Shown one piece after another: positions 10,623-19,329 of a DNA stretch of 64,000 bases. Below the pieces are notes generated by a model. It saw nothing but the letters and a program-made list of their open reading frames with translations, was not told the DNA's origin and ran no database searches. The stretch is from Nocardia spumae (GTDB taxonomy: Bacteria; Actinomycetota; Actinomycetes; Mycobacteriales; Mycobacteriaceae). Within the stretch, counting starts at the first letter, position 1. Each line of letters starts with the position of its first letter. A program made the translations under genes and the position numbers. Where the stretch lies: NCBI RefSeq assembly GCF_020733635.1, contig NZ_JAJFZL010000001.1:1426001-1490000 (forward strand). Direction: 5' to 3'.

Positions 10623-10696
10623 GCCCCCGTAGCCCAATTGGCAGAGGCAGCGGACTTAAAATCCGCACAGTGTCGGTTCGAGTCCGACCGGGGGCA
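10623..10696 (+). tRNA. tRNA-Leu (UAA anticodon), short variable arm
   Basis: 74-nt cloverleaf: 7-bp acceptor stem GCCCCCG/CGGGGGC, D stem GCC/GGC, anticodon stem GCGGA/TCCGC with loop CTTAAAA (anticodon TAA at 10657-10659), a five-base variable region (ACAGT), and T arm GTCGG-TTCGAGT-CCGAC. CC follows the discriminator A, but no encoded CCA. Bacterial tRNA-Leu normally has a long variable arm, so the short arm is notable. Position after the ppx gene matches leuT in mycobacteria. Confidence 0.93.
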
Positions 10697-10897
10697 CCTT
10701 ATCGGTGCGGGTGGGAGCCATCGGAGGGGTTAACCGAGCAGCGCGTCGCGGAAATATGCAGCGGCGCTTGCCGCCGACCGCGACGACAGAGTTCCGCTCC
10801 TTCCGCCGCCCGTTACCTCTCCGCACGGCTCTGGCGATCGGGGAGTCGTGCCGTATAGGTTCTTAGCGGTTGTATTGGTCGAGCGGGAGGACGTCGG

Positions 10898-11422
10898 GTG
10901 CGGCGACGAGTGGCAGGGGCGGCGATCGCGATCGGGGCGTTGCTGGCGACAGTGACGGCGGGGTGCGGTTCGACTACGGAGGGGACAGCGGCGCCCGCGA
11001 GCAGTGATGCGGCAGCGGGGCTGTGGGACCCGTGCACGCAGATTCCGGATTCGGCATTGAGTGCTGCGCAGGTGGACCCGAGTACGAAGGAGTCGGGTGT
11101 GGCGGGTGTCGAGCAATCCGGCTGGAAGATCTGCGGCTGGAAAGGGCGCCGTTACGACGTGACTGTGTACTCGACACACCGATCGGCATCGGAAATTGCG
11201 AACAAGGACGGCAATACCAACCAGCAGCCCGTCACTATTGCCGGTCGCGCGGGCACTCAATTTGCGGCAGGTTTCCGGACAGGGTGCGATGTGGTCTTCG
11301 CAGCCCAGCAGGGTGCAGCACAGATACAAATTCTTGGCCGGATCGATGACGACTACCCGGTTGATCCTTGCCCGACACTTGCGAATGTCGGCAACTCGAT
11401 CGTTCCAGTACTTCCAAAGTGA
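10898..11422 (+). CDS. DUF3558 lipoprotein
   Basis: 174 aa with a lipoprotein signal (hydrophobic 8-20, lipobox TAGC, Cys23). The DUF3558 pattern is clear: DPCTQIPDSAL near 45, CGWKG in the middle, and a late DPCPTL segment; the three cysteines can form disulphides outside the membrane. Function unknown; such genes are abundant in Nocardia. The next gene begins 39 nt downstream and is probably its partner. Confidence 0.8.
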   Translation: MRRRVAGAAIAIGALLATVTAGCGSTTEGTAAPASSDAAAGLWDPCTQIPDSALSAAQVDPSTKESGVAGVEQSGWKICGWKGRRYDVTVYSTHRSASEIANKDGNTNQQPVTIAGRAGTQFAAGFRTGCDVVFAAQQGAAQIQILGRIDDDYPVDPCPTLANVGNSIVPVLPK

Positions 11423-11461
11423 TTTTCCAGCACTTCCAGAGTAAGAGGTAAGGGGGAGACC

Positions 11462-11860
11462 ATGGCCGGTGCCGGTGATCTCACGGCATGGCAGAAGCAC
11501 GCGAACGACGCGCGTTCAGGGCAGCTTTACCTGTCAGACGAGCAGGTTGCCCGCGAGTGTTTGGCGGCATGTAACCAACGGATAGAGGACCTCCAGGAAG
11601 TCACCCGACTCGTGCAGGTGGTTCAAACCGTCAGCGGGTTCGGCGATTTCGACATGGCTCACGCACTTGAAGGCAAATTCAAGCTTCAAGCGATTGGCGA
11701 CGACAACTCGATCTCCCAAGTCATTCAAGACCACGTGGATACCGTCAAGGCGATGCGGGAAGTCATGGCAATCTCACTCGCTCGCCTCAGCGGGCAGGAC
11801 TACACCAACGCGACGACGCTGAACGGGATCATCGATCAGAACCCGGCCCCGAAGAAGTAG
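11462..11860 (+). CDS. Hypothetical helical protein paired with DUF3558
   Basis: 132 aa, no signal peptide, strongly predicted helical. An AAGGGGGAGA ribosome site precedes the ATG. Layout (small cytosolic or ESX-like helical protein after a DUF3558 lipoprotein) recurs in Nocardia, but no function is known and I see no WxG motif. Confidence 0.65.
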   Translation: MAGAGDLTAWQKHANDARSGQLYLSDEQVARECLAACNQRIEDLQEVTRLVQVVQTVSGFGDFDMAHALEGKFKLQAIGDDNSISQVIQDHVDTVKAMREVMAISLARLSGQDYTNATTLNGIIDQNPAPKK

Positions 11861-12477
11861 TCTCGCGGCCGTTCGGTGTCGGAGACACCCAAGGGCCTGT
11901 GGCTGTCTCGGCGGGTCTCCTGAGCCTCGCGACGAGCCGACCGCTGGCTGGTGGTCTCGATATCGACTGAACCCGAGCAGGTTTGGACGGAACACCGTGT
12001 CGTGGAGTCCGGCGAATCCCCGCGTCGGTCACCTCGGAAAGGCCCTCAACCTACGGCCTAGGTCGTTCGGCGGCACGTCACTACGGTCGTCAGTCTGCCC
12101 CACACCCATGTACACAACGCGACGACCCTCGGCTCGTTCGCGCAGCGAGACCGGCACTTCCGGCACGTATCGGATGGACCGCTGACATCGCATCGCTGGG
12201 ACGCCGCGAAGGCTGGCCCGGATGCCGCACTGCCGTGGGCGTGGGTGAACCGATCGTGCAAACCGCGCCGAATTGTGGGGTTTTCCCGGATTTCCGTCGA
12301 GGTTTGCACGAATTGTTCGGCCAACACCGTTGCCGCGAGCAGGAAAGGCGCGCACCCTTTCCGTTCGCTGTGGTTCAGGGCGCTGGGGATCCACAGGGCG
12401 CGCTCCATCCACAGGCTTCTCGTTCGCCCGGGTGAGCTTCGGACACCGGGGCCGATCGACCGGAATCATCGCTCCTC
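11861..12477. other. 617-bp gap without a convincing gene
   Basis: A small dyad GGTGTC-GGA-GACACC lies at 11876-11890. An 11-bp inverted repeat, TCGTGCAAACC (12254-12264) and GGTTTGCACGA (12301-12311), has arms 36 nt apart. Open frames on both strands here lack recognisable domains and good ribosome sites, so I do not call them. Confidence 0.5.
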
Positions 12478-13305
12478 GTGATTCGAACCAGGGCGGAATT
12501 GATGGGTGAAGTCTCGGCGGCGACGATCGCCGCGCGCTGTCGCCGCGGGGAATATGCGCGCGTGTTGCCGGGGATCTACGCGGTCGGGGCGGTCACTCAG
12601 CGCATCCGCTGTGAGGCCGTGATCGCCTGGCTGCCCGCTGCTGTGTTGAGTCATCGAACCGCGGCATGGCTGTGGGATATGCACCCGGAGCCCGAGTCGA
12701 TCGAGGCGACCGTACCGCGAAGTAGCTATCGAGCCACGTCGCAATGGCTTCGGCTGTACCGCCGTGACTTGCGATCCGATGGGATCGATGAGGCATGGGG
12801 GCTGCCGGTGACCACCCGGGCCCGCACCCTGCTCGATTGCATGTCGGTCCTGTCCGATGCCGACGCCGGGCGCATGGTCGACGCCCACGCGCGCGCGGTG
12901 GCACCCGAGTTGTCGGATTTGACCACCGGACGGTACGGCTCCCGGCGTTTACGTGAGCAGTTGCGCTGCGCCGCATTCGATGCCGCCTCGGAGCCGGAGC
13001 GACTGTTCGCTCGCGGGCTCGCGCGGCGCGGTCTTCATTTGCTGTCGAATCATCCGGTGGGTGGGTACCGCGCTGACCTCGTCGATGAACGGTCGCGAAC
13101 GATTATCGAGATCGACGGGCGTGAATTCCACAGTGATCCCGTCACGTTCCGTCGTGATCGCCATCGCCAGAATGCTTTGCTGGGGGCCGGGTGGTTCGTG
13201 CTGCGGTACGCCGCCGCCGATGTGAACTCCTATCTCGACGCCTGTGTCGACGAGGCCGCACGGGCGATTCGCCGCAGACGCGGCAACCGCCGGCGAGCGC
13301 CGTGA
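12478..13305 (+). CDS. AbiEi-like winged-helix plus DUF559 endonuclease-fold protein
   Basis: 275 aa, GTG start. Residues 1-60 resemble the AbiEi antitoxin winged helix (RCRRGEYARVLPGIYAVG), the middle matches the long actinobacterial relatives, and residues 195-260 form a DUF559/Vsr-like domain: DLVDERSRTIIEIDGREFHSDP, then FRRDRHRQNALLGAGW. Asp and Glu in EIDG fit a metal-dependent nuclease core. No partner toxin gene (AbiEii) is adjacent, so toxin-antitoxin function is unproven. Confidence 0.7.
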   Translation: MIRTRAELMGEVSAATIAARCRRGEYARVLPGIYAVGAVTQRIRCEAVIAWLPAAVLSHRTAAWLWDMHPEPESIEATVPRSSYRATSQWLRLYRRDLRSDGIDEAWGLPVTTRARTLLDCMSVLSDADAGRMVDAHARAVAPELSDLTTGRYGSRRLREQLRCAAFDAASEPERLFARGLARRGLHLLSNHPVGGYRADLVDERSRTIIEIDGREFHSDPVTFRRDRHRQNALLGAGWFVLRYAAADVNSYLDACVDEAARAIRRRRGNRRRAP

Positions 13306-13319
13306 CCTCCCATGCCCGA

Positions 13320-13913
13320 TCACCGCATTCCCAGATGGTCGGCGAGATCGCTGTCCACCGGATACGGGAGTTCTGTCGGCAGCAGGGACCGTGCCCGATC
13401 GATCTCGCCGTCGCGCACGAGTTGCTTTACCTCGTGCGCCAATTCGGTGACGTCCTCGATACCGGTGATCCATTCATCGCAGTAGCGGCGAGACACCTCG
13501 CCCGACAAGCCGATCTGGATCGAGCGATGCGGCAGTGCGGTGAGCCGAATATCGCGCTCGGGATCCCACTGGATCCGAACCGGGGCCGCCAATGAGGATT
13601 TCCACTGTTCGCGACTCCTGTGCTGCCTCGCATCGAAGTGCGAGAAACCCGAATTGCGTAGCGCCCATTCGAATCCGGTCCGGGTGACGCTGATCGCCAG
13701 CACATGCTCCTGGCCGGGTTTGCCGGCCCACCCCGACCGGTGCATCATCCAGCAGAACGACGGCTTGATCCACGTCATCCGCTCACGCTTGAACTCGGGT
13801 GGAAACCGCCCTTCCTTCGCGGCCGGTACCGCGATGCCGGGCCGGTACGCCTGGTAGATCGTGACCGTTCGATCGTCGAATCGCGCCCGGATCTGCCGAA
13901 ATGGAACCTCCAT
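13320..13913 (-). CDS. DUF4291 family protein
   Basis: 197 aa, full length. Characteristic segments: IYQAYRPGIA near residue 20, KPSFCWMMHRSGW near 50, and the run DPERDIRLTALPHRSIQIGL near 120. Function unknown. It is convergent with the upstream AbiEi-like gene, ending 14 nt from it. Confidence 0.8.
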   Translation of the reverse strand: MEVPFRQIRARFDDRTVTIYQAYRPGIAVPAAKEGRFPPEFKRERMTWIKPSFCWMMHRSGWAGKPGQEHVLAISVTRTGFEWALRNSGFSHFDARQHRSREQWKSSLAAPVRIQWDPERDIRLTALPHRSIQIGLSGEVSRRYCDEWITGIEDVTELAHEVKQLVRDGEIDRARSLLPTELPYPVDSDLADHLGMR

Positions 13914-14300
13914 GGCGCGGATCCTGTCATGCGCCTGCCGATCGCTTCCACCGAAATTTCGGACCTTCGGGCGTGCGCGAGCGTGATGTCATCCCCACAC
14001 ATTCCCGTTGTCCGAGGCACCGTCGACAATCCTCTCGGTCCACTGATTGAGAACGTTTGATTGCAATCGCATTAATGCGATCCGACCGAGGGGTGTGTAC
14101 CGGATATGCTTCGCGATGCGAGGGCCGCCCTCCCCAGGGAGCGGATACGTCGGCTGTCGTTGCTAGGGGAAAGTTCGGTGCCCCACCCGTGCGTGAGCTG
14201 CCCCCAGGGTGGGGCATCGCCCTGTCGGTGATCATTCGCGGCGGCGGGCCGTGCGCGCCTGCCCGGGGGTGGCCGCTCCCCGGCCACTGTGACCGCCCGC

Positions 14301-14336
14301 GACGGGAACGGCCCGGTGCGTCAGGGCCGTCCCGTC
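14301..14336 (-). terminator. Hairpin downstream of acyl-CoA dehydrogenase
   Basis: Arms 14301-14314 (GACGGGAACGGCCC) and 14324-14336 (GGGCCGTCCCGTC) pair over 13 bp with one bulged A, 36 nt beyond the stop on the minus strand. Confidence 0.55.
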
Positions 14337-14370
14337 GTGGGCGGAGTCGGGTCGTGGGCGGAGTCGGGTC
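14337..14370. repeat. Two perfect tandem copies of a 17-bp unit
   Basis: GTGGGCGGAGTCGGGTC occurs at 14337-14353 and again at 14354-14370 without a mismatch, directly against the stop codon of the acyl-CoA dehydrogenase. Confidence 0.9.
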
Positions 14371-14371
14371 G

Positions 14372-15598
14372 CTATCGGTTGAGCAGGCCCTTGGCGATGT
14401 GGGTCACCTGGATCTCGTTGCTGCCCGCGTATATCATGAGCGACTTCGCGTCGCGCGCAAGCTGTTCGACCTTGTATTCGGCCATGTAGCCGTTGCCGCC
14501 GAACAGTTGGACCGCTTCCATCGCGACCTCGGTGGCGGCGCGGGAGGAATACAGCTTCATCGCCGAGGCTTCGGCGAGGGAAACCTGTTCACCGGCGGCG
14601 GTGCGCTCGATCGCGTTGAACACCATGTTCTGCACGTTGATGCGGGCGATCTCCATCTCGGCCAGCTTGAGCTGGATGAGCTGGAACTGGCCGATCTCCT
14701 TACCCCACAGGGTGCGCGACTTCGCGTAGTCCACACAGAGCCGGTGGCATTCGTTGATGATGCCCAGGGCCAGTGAGGCGATGCCGATCCGTTCGGCGGC
14801 GAAGGACTCCTTGGCGCTGTCCTTTCCGTCGCCCTTGGCGGGATTCTCGGTCTCGCCGAGCAGGCGGTCGGGGGTCAGTCGCACGTTCTCGAAGAACAGC
14901 TCGCCGGTGGGGGAGGAGTTCATGCCCATCTTCTTGAACGGCGGGCTCTGGGTGAACCCCGGCATGTCCTTGTCGAGTACGAAGGTCAGCACCTTGCGGT
15001 CGCGCCGGTCGGTACCGTCCTCCTCGTCGAGTTTGGCGTAGACGACGGTGACATCGGCGTACGGGCCGTTGGTGATGAAGGTCTTGCGGCCGTTGAGGAT
15101 ATAGTCCTCGCCGTCACGACGGACGTAGGACTTCATACCGCCGAAAGCATCGGAGCCCGAGTCGGGTTCGGTGATCGCCCAGGCGCCGACCTTCTCGAAG
15201 GTGACCAGTTCGGGCAGCCACCGCTTCTTCTGCGCGAGGGTGCCGCGACTGCGGATGGAGCCGACGGTGAGTCCCAGGCTGACCCCCATCGAGGCCACCA
15301 GGCCCAGGCTGACGCCCGCGAGTTCGGCATTGAGGATCACGCCCATACTTCCCGAACCGCTGAAACCGCCCGGCTTGCCCGACTGTCCGGACTCCTCCCG
15401 GGCCAGGGATTTCGCCAGTCCCTCACGTGCCATCTCGTCCAGTCCGAAGGTGGCGTAGAGCTTGCGGATGATGTCGAACGGGGGAAGGGCGCCGCTCTCC
15501 AGCTGTTCGACGTGGGGTTCGATCTCCTTCCTGATGAATCCGCGCACGGCGTCGCGGAGCATCAGATCTTCGTCGGACCACTGGTACATGTCGTGCAC
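14372..15598 (-). CDS. Acyl-CoA dehydrogenase
   Basis: 408 aa, complete. FAD/substrate motif AWAITEPDSGSDA (139-151), RKTFITNG (171-178), C-terminal FGGNGYMAEYKVEQLARDAK and IYAGSNEIQ. The usual catalytic Glu of medium-chain enzymes (Y-E-G) is Ala391 here, but Glu269 in AAERIGIA aligns with the helix-G base of isovaleryl- and long-chain enzymes, so activity is expected. It oxidises an acyl-CoA at alpha-beta. The KstR-like operator upstream suggests sterol side-chain or propionate-linked catabolism; the substrate is not determined. Confidence 0.88.
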   Translation of the reverse strand: MHDMYQWSDEDLMLRDAVRGFIRKEIEPHVEQLESGALPPFDIIRKLYATFGLDEMAREGLAKSLAREESGQSGKPGGFSGSGSMGVILNAELAGVSLGLVASMGVSLGLTVGSIRSRGTLAQKKRWLPELVTFEKVGAWAITEPDSGSDAFGGMKSYVRRDGEDYILNGRKTFITNGPYADVTVVYAKLDEEDGTDRRDRKVLTFVLDKDMPGFTQSPPFKKMGMNSSPTGELFFENVRLTPDRLLGETENPAKGDGKDSAKESFAAERIGIASLALGIINECHRLCVDYAKSRTLWGKEIGQFQLIQLKLAEMEIARINVQNMVFNAIERTAAGEQVSLAEASAMKLYSSRAATEVAMEAVQLFGGNGYMAEYKVEQLARDAKSLMIYAGSNEIQVTHIAKGLLNR

Positions 15599-15631
15599 TC
15601 CCGAGGATCGGCGGAACGGTCACCCCAAATA

Positions 15632-15645
15632 TAGAACACGTTCTA
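15632..15645 (-). promoter_or_regulatory. KstR-like operator
   Basis: TAGAACACGTTCTA has 6-bp perfect arms around AC and fits the TetR-family KstR motif TnnAACnnGTTnnA. It is centred about 40 nt before the acyl-CoA dehydrogenase start. Confidence 0.7.
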
Positions 15646-15701
15646 ATTCGCGGGGATCGGGCGCTGGTCGTGGTGAAGCGCGGAATCGATTCGCCGGCAC
15701 C

Positions 15702-15751
15702 CTGTCGCATGTTGTATGTAAAAGATATAATTGGGAAACAATATTAGTTTT
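15702..15751 (+). promoter_or_regulatory. AT-rich promoter and dyad before doxX
   Basis: Perfect -10 TATAAT at 15726-15731 with a weak -35 CTGTCG at 15702-15707 (18-nt spacer). A dyad GTAAAA (15718-15723) and TTTTAC (15746-15751) brackets the -10 and start region, as expected for a repressor site. It stands out as AT-rich in this sequence. Confidence 0.55.
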
Positions 15752-15768
15752 ACCGACTCGAGGATCCC

Positions 15769-16149
15769 ATGGACATCGCTTACCTGACCGTCATGGCCCT
15801 GGCCGTCGTCGCCAACACCTTCTCCGGACTGGCCGCCGTCACCAGGTTCGGGCCGGTCATGGCAACTCTCGGTCCTGCGATGGAGACCGCGGGAATTCCG
15901 CGCTCGTGGCTGATCTTCCCGATCGGGACGCTGAAGCTGGCCGGGGCGGCGGGGCTGGTGCTGGGGATGGCCGGCGTGCCGTATGTGGGCACGGCGGCGG
16001 CGATCGGGCTGGTGCTGTACTTCGTCTGCGCGGCGTATACCCATGTGCGCGTGGCCGATTACGGGCAGACGTTCTCTCTGGCCGTCGGGGTGTTTCTGCC
16101 GCTCGCGGTCGCGTGCACGGTGCTGCAGTCGGCCGATCATCGGATATGA
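15769..16149 (+). CDS. DoxX family membrane protein
   Basis: 126 aa with four membrane helices: N-terminus, 50-65 (WLIFPIGTLKLAGAAGLVLG), 72-92 and 100-120. The DoxX-type helix-2 pattern with a Gly-rich segment is clear. DoxX-like proteins are linked to redox or quinone metabolism, but this short form has no assigned role. Own promoter upstream; convergent with the exporter. Confidence 0.75.
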   Translation: MDIAYLTVMALAVVANTFSGLAAVTRFGPVMATLGPAMETAGIPRSWLIFPIGTLKLAGAAGLVLGMAGVPYVGTAAAIGLVLYFVCAAYTHVRVADYGQTFSLAVGVFLPLAVACTVLQSADHRI

Positions 16150-16165
16150 CGACGCGGCCGATACC

Positions 16166-16196
16166 GGTGGGGACGCATCGACGATGCGCCCCCACC
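16166..16196. terminator. Bidirectional hairpin between doxX and the exporter
   Basis: GGTGGGG plus CGCATCG pairs with CGATGCG plus CCCCACC across a single-base loop with one A/C mismatch. It fills most of the 55-bp convergent gap. Confidence 0.7.
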
Positions 16197-16204
16197 GCTA
16201 TCGC

Positions 16205-17668
16205 TCACGGGCAGGCGGGTTCGAGCTCCGGCGTGTGGGATTCGCCCGATTCCTCCGGGGCGGTGGAACGGTTGGGCAGCAGCAACGCCATGACGATCAC
16301 GATCACCGCCAGGGCCGCGGAGACCGCGAAGGCCAGCCGCATACCCGACAGATGTGCGCTGAGCGGATCGGTTCCGTGGTCGACCAGCGTGGTGGCGCGG
16401 GCCGACATGACGGTGACCACCAGTGCGGTGCCGAAGGCCGCGGCCACCTGCTGCAGGGTGCCCAGCATCGAGCTGCCGTGCGAGTACAAGTGCTGCGGCA
16501 GCGAGCCGAGGCCGAGGGTGAACACCGGCGTGAAGGCCGCGGCGAGCGACACCATCAGCAGGATGTGCAGCGCCAGCAGCTGCCAGTAGGGCATGGTCAA
16601 CGAGATACGGGTGAATCCGGCCAGCGCCGCGGTGATCCCGATCGCGCCGGGAATTACCAGCATTCGGCCGCCGAACCGATCGAAGAGCCGCCCGATCACC
16701 GGGCCCAGCAGGCCCATCGCCAGACCGCCCGGCATCACCAGCAGACCTGTTTCCAGCGGCGTGAGCGATCGCAAGTTCTGCAGGTACAGCGGCAGCAGGA
16801 TCATCGACCCCATCATCGCCAGGAAGGCGACGGCCATCAGGACCAGTGATTTGGTGTAGGTGCCCGCCAGCAGCACCCGCAGATCCATGAGTGGTGAACC
16901 GGTGCGCTGCAACCGGATCTGCCGCACCGCGAAGACCGCGATGAACAGCGCGCCCGCCGCGACGATCAACGCGGGAACCGCGATATTGCCGACCTCGAAT
17001 TTGCTGAGCCCGTAGACCAGGCTGCCGAATCCCAGAGCCGCGAAGACCACGCTGGCCCAATCGATCGCTCCGCTCTCGGGTTCGCCGATGTTCTCCAGCT
17101 TGCGCATGCCGAAGTAGGTGACGGCGCCGGCGATGGGCAGGACGAGCAGGAAAAGCCAACGCCACGAACCGATCTGCAACACCAGGCCGGAGATGACCGG
17201 GCCCATGGCCGGGGCGACCGAGATGGCCAGGGTGACATTGCCCATGACGCGACCGCGATCCTGTTCGGGCACCACGGTCATCAGGGTGGTCATCAGCAGC
17301 GGCATCATCACCGCGGTGCCGCCGGCCTGGACGACGCGGCCGACCAGCAGCAGGCCGAACGACGGCGCGGCCGCCGACAGGGCGGTGCCCGCGAGGAAGA
17401 CGCCCATCGCGATGGCATAGGCGCGCCGGGTGGTGACCCGTTGCAGGAACCATCCGGTGACCGGGATGATCGCCGCCATGGTGAGCATGAACGCGGTGGA
17501 AACCCACTGCGCCGAACGCTCGCTGACCTGTAGATCCGTCATCAACCGCGGAATCGCGTTGATCATGATGGTCTCGTTGAGGATTACCACGAAGGTGGCG
17601 AGGACCAGCAGCCGGATCACCGCGGGGGTTCGCCGTCCGGCCGGGCGATGGACTGGTTCGGCGGGCAT
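16205..17668 (-). CDS. DHA2-family MFS drug exporter (EmrB type)
   Basis: 487 aa, 14 predicted membrane helices, the DHA2 number. Visible motifs: QWVSTAFMLTMAAIIPVTGWF in helix 2, GRVVQAGGTAVMMPL before helix 4, and a helix-5 motif near APAMGPVISG. It should export toxic compounds by proton antiport. No adjacent regulator; the upstream 275 bp has no gene. Confidence 0.87.
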   Translation of the reverse strand: MPAEPVHRPAGRRTPAVIRLLVLATFVVILNETIMINAIPRLMTDLQVSERSAQWVSTAFMLTMAAIIPVTGWFLQRVTTRRAYAIAMGVFLAGTALSAAAPSFGLLLVGRVVQAGGTAVMMPLLMTTLMTVVPEQDRGRVMGNVTLAISVAPAMGPVISGLVLQIGSWRWLFLLVLPIAGAVTYFGMRKLENIGEPESGAIDWASVVFAALGFGSLVYGLSKFEVGNIAVPALIVAAGALFIAVFAVRQIRLQRTGSPLMDLRVLLAGTYTKSLVLMAVAFLAMMGSMILLPLYLQNLRSLTPLETGLLVMPGGLAMGLLGPVIGRLFDRFGGRMLVIPGAIGITAALAGFTRISLTMPYWQLLALHILLMVSLAAAFTPVFTLGLGSLPQHLYSHGSSMLGTLQQVAAAFGTALVVTVMSARATTLVDHGTDPLSAHLSGMRLAFAVSAALAVIVIVMALLLPNRSTAPEESGESHTPELEPACP

Positions 17669-17943
17669 CGATTACCTCCGGGTGTTCGCGAACGCAGAAA
17701 TGCTGTGACCGACGCCGAGCCACCCCTGTGTGTCCCGGGCGTCATACGTGAAGTGACGACCGTGACCCACTCAACTCATCGGTGTCGCGACAGTATTCCG
17801 GCAATTCAGGAGAGCAATCATCCGATTTTTCGCTCGAACGGGCGTGTAGCGCACCGAAAAACGCGCGCTCACCTGCGCGTCGGCAATGCTGCGGGAGTGA
17901 AGGAGACGCTCGTCACATCGCCCGGTGGCTCGGGATCCGGCGG

Positions 17944-18957
17944 CTAGGCGGGTTGTCCCGCCGCCTCGGCGTGGGCCTCCGATGCCCGCGCGGTCCGGTC
18001 CGGCAGCGCCGACGGCAACGGTCCGAGCAGGGCACGCCCCGCCCGCCAGTTCTCCCACACTCGGGTGATCAGGACCGTGAATCCGGTGTACACGCAGCCG
18101 AGCAGGACATCGAGGACGTAGTGCTCACCGCCGTAGACCAGGGTGAATCCCATCGCGCACGGATACACGACGAGGATCGCCCGGAGCCACCAGTGTTTGG
18201 CCAGCGGCCACAGGGTGGCGGCCACCAGAACCGAGAACGCCGTATGCAGCGACGGCAGCGCGGCGACGAAATTGCCGTGCTCGGTGAGCCATTGCGCACT
18301 GATGTCCGGTGACACCAGCCCGAGGCCGAAACCGGAGATACGGCGGACCTGTTCGGAGATCGCTCCCTCGTGCGAGGCGTACCAGGGCGGTGCGGCCGGC
18401 ACCAGGATGTAGGTGACCAGCGCGAGATAAGACAGCAGCAGGATGCGCCGCATGTAACGGACCCACAGCGGCCGGGAGTAGACGTAGAAGATCGCCGCTA
18501 CCGCCCACGGCAGGATGAAATGCGTGGTGTAGACGACCCCGATGATCGGGGTCCACCACGGTTGCCCGTCGTCGGCGGCGAGATGAGTCTGCAGCCAGAC
18601 CGTCGGCAGCGTGCCGCCGAACATCCAGCGATCGGCGGTGACCAGCTCGTGCATCCGCAGCGGCATGCCGAGCTTGTCGGCGAGGTCACGGGTGTAGTCG
18701 TAGACGATCAGCGCCGCGATCAGCGGCAGCCAGTCGACCAGAACCCGGATGTGCTGGCGCCATGGCCGATCGATGGTGAAGGCCAGGACGCCGCCGATCA
18801 TCCAGGCGGCTTCCTGGATCCGGCCACCCGGCAACGCTCCGGTGATCAGGGCCGCGGCCAGTGCGGCCAGATAGGCGAACCGGACGGTCCAGCGGATCGC
18901 CCGCCGCACGGCGGTGGGCTCCGCGATTTCGGTGGTTTCCGGGTGTACACCGAGCAT
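17944..18957 (-). CDS. PAP2-family membrane phosphatase/transferase
   Basis: 337 aa from ATG at 18957; an upstream in-frame extension of 60 residues is unlike protein. About six membrane helices. PAP2 motif 2 PSLHTAF (near 230) and motif 3 YGGEHYVLDVLLG (His and Asp) are present. The domain order fits actinobacterial relatives of inositol-phosphate-ceramide synthase, acting on lipid phosphates at the outer membrane face. A Pro/Ala-rich tail follows. Confidence 0.82.
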   Translation of the reverse strand: MLGVHPETTEIAEPTAVRRAIRWTVRFAYLAALAAALITGALPGGRIQEAAWMIGGVLAFTIDRPWRQHIRVLVDWLPLIAALIVYDYTRDLADKLGMPLRMHELVTADRWMFGGTLPTVWLQTHLAADDGQPWWTPIIGVVYTTHFILPWAVAAIFYVYSRPLWVRYMRRILLLSYLALVTYILVPAAPPWYASHEGAISEQVRRISGFGLGLVSPDISAQWLTEHGNFVAALPSLHTAFSVLVAATLWPLAKHWWLRAILVVYPCAMGFTLVYGGEHYVLDVLLGCVYTGFTVLITRVWENWRAGRALLGPLPSALPDRTARASEAHAEAAGQPA

Positions 18958-19178
18958 TCGGCCAGTGTGCCATCCACGTTCACGGGCCGGACACTCCGAT
19001 CCGGTTGGCGCATTCGTGTCGCCCGGATTCACGGTCCGCGAACCCGGCGCGACGCCGTTGCTGGGAATGTACTGTCGATCGGCACGGAGGTTGCCGAGAG
19101 TTTCGCCGTTCGGATTGTGAAGACCATTGGGCCACACTACTTTTCGAGGAAAGCGCGGTAATTCGAAAGGTCGAAACC

Positions 19179-19274
19179 ATGATCGTCACACTCCTTCTCG
19201 CCGGACTCGGCACGGGCAGCGCCGCACTGGCGGGCGTCACCGGACTCGCGAGCATGTTCGCCGGCAACATGTGA
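19179..19274 (+). CDS. 31-residue hydrophobic peptide
   Basis: MIVTLLLAGLGTGSAALAGVTGLASMFAGNM is rich in Gly, Ala and Leu and could form one membrane helix; a GAAAGG site is 8-10 nt upstream. Function unknown; it could be chance. Confidence 0.4.
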   Translation: MIVTLLLAGLGTGSAALAGVTGLASMFAGNM

Positions 19275-19329
19275 CCGGGCCGCCCGGCTACCGGGAACGG
19301 CGGGTGCCTCTCGGTAGAATCTGCCTCCG

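Larger units (their letters stand above)
13914..14371. other. 458-bp gap with hairpins and a tandem repeat
   Basis: Contains a 10-bp inverted repeat TGCCCCACCC (14179-14188) and GGGTGGGGCA (14207-14216), plus the terminator-like hairpin and the tandem repeat listed separately. No credible coding frame. Confidence 0.55.

Noticed and set aside
12029..12469. Minus-strand frame of 146 codons in the gap
   Set aside because: No domain, Arg/Cys-rich, and it spans the inverted repeat; not supported as a gene.
12479..12490. T-arm-like sequence GATTCGAACC suggesting a tRNA on the minus strand
   Set aside because: Flanks do not pair as a T stem and no acceptor or anticodon stem could be built.
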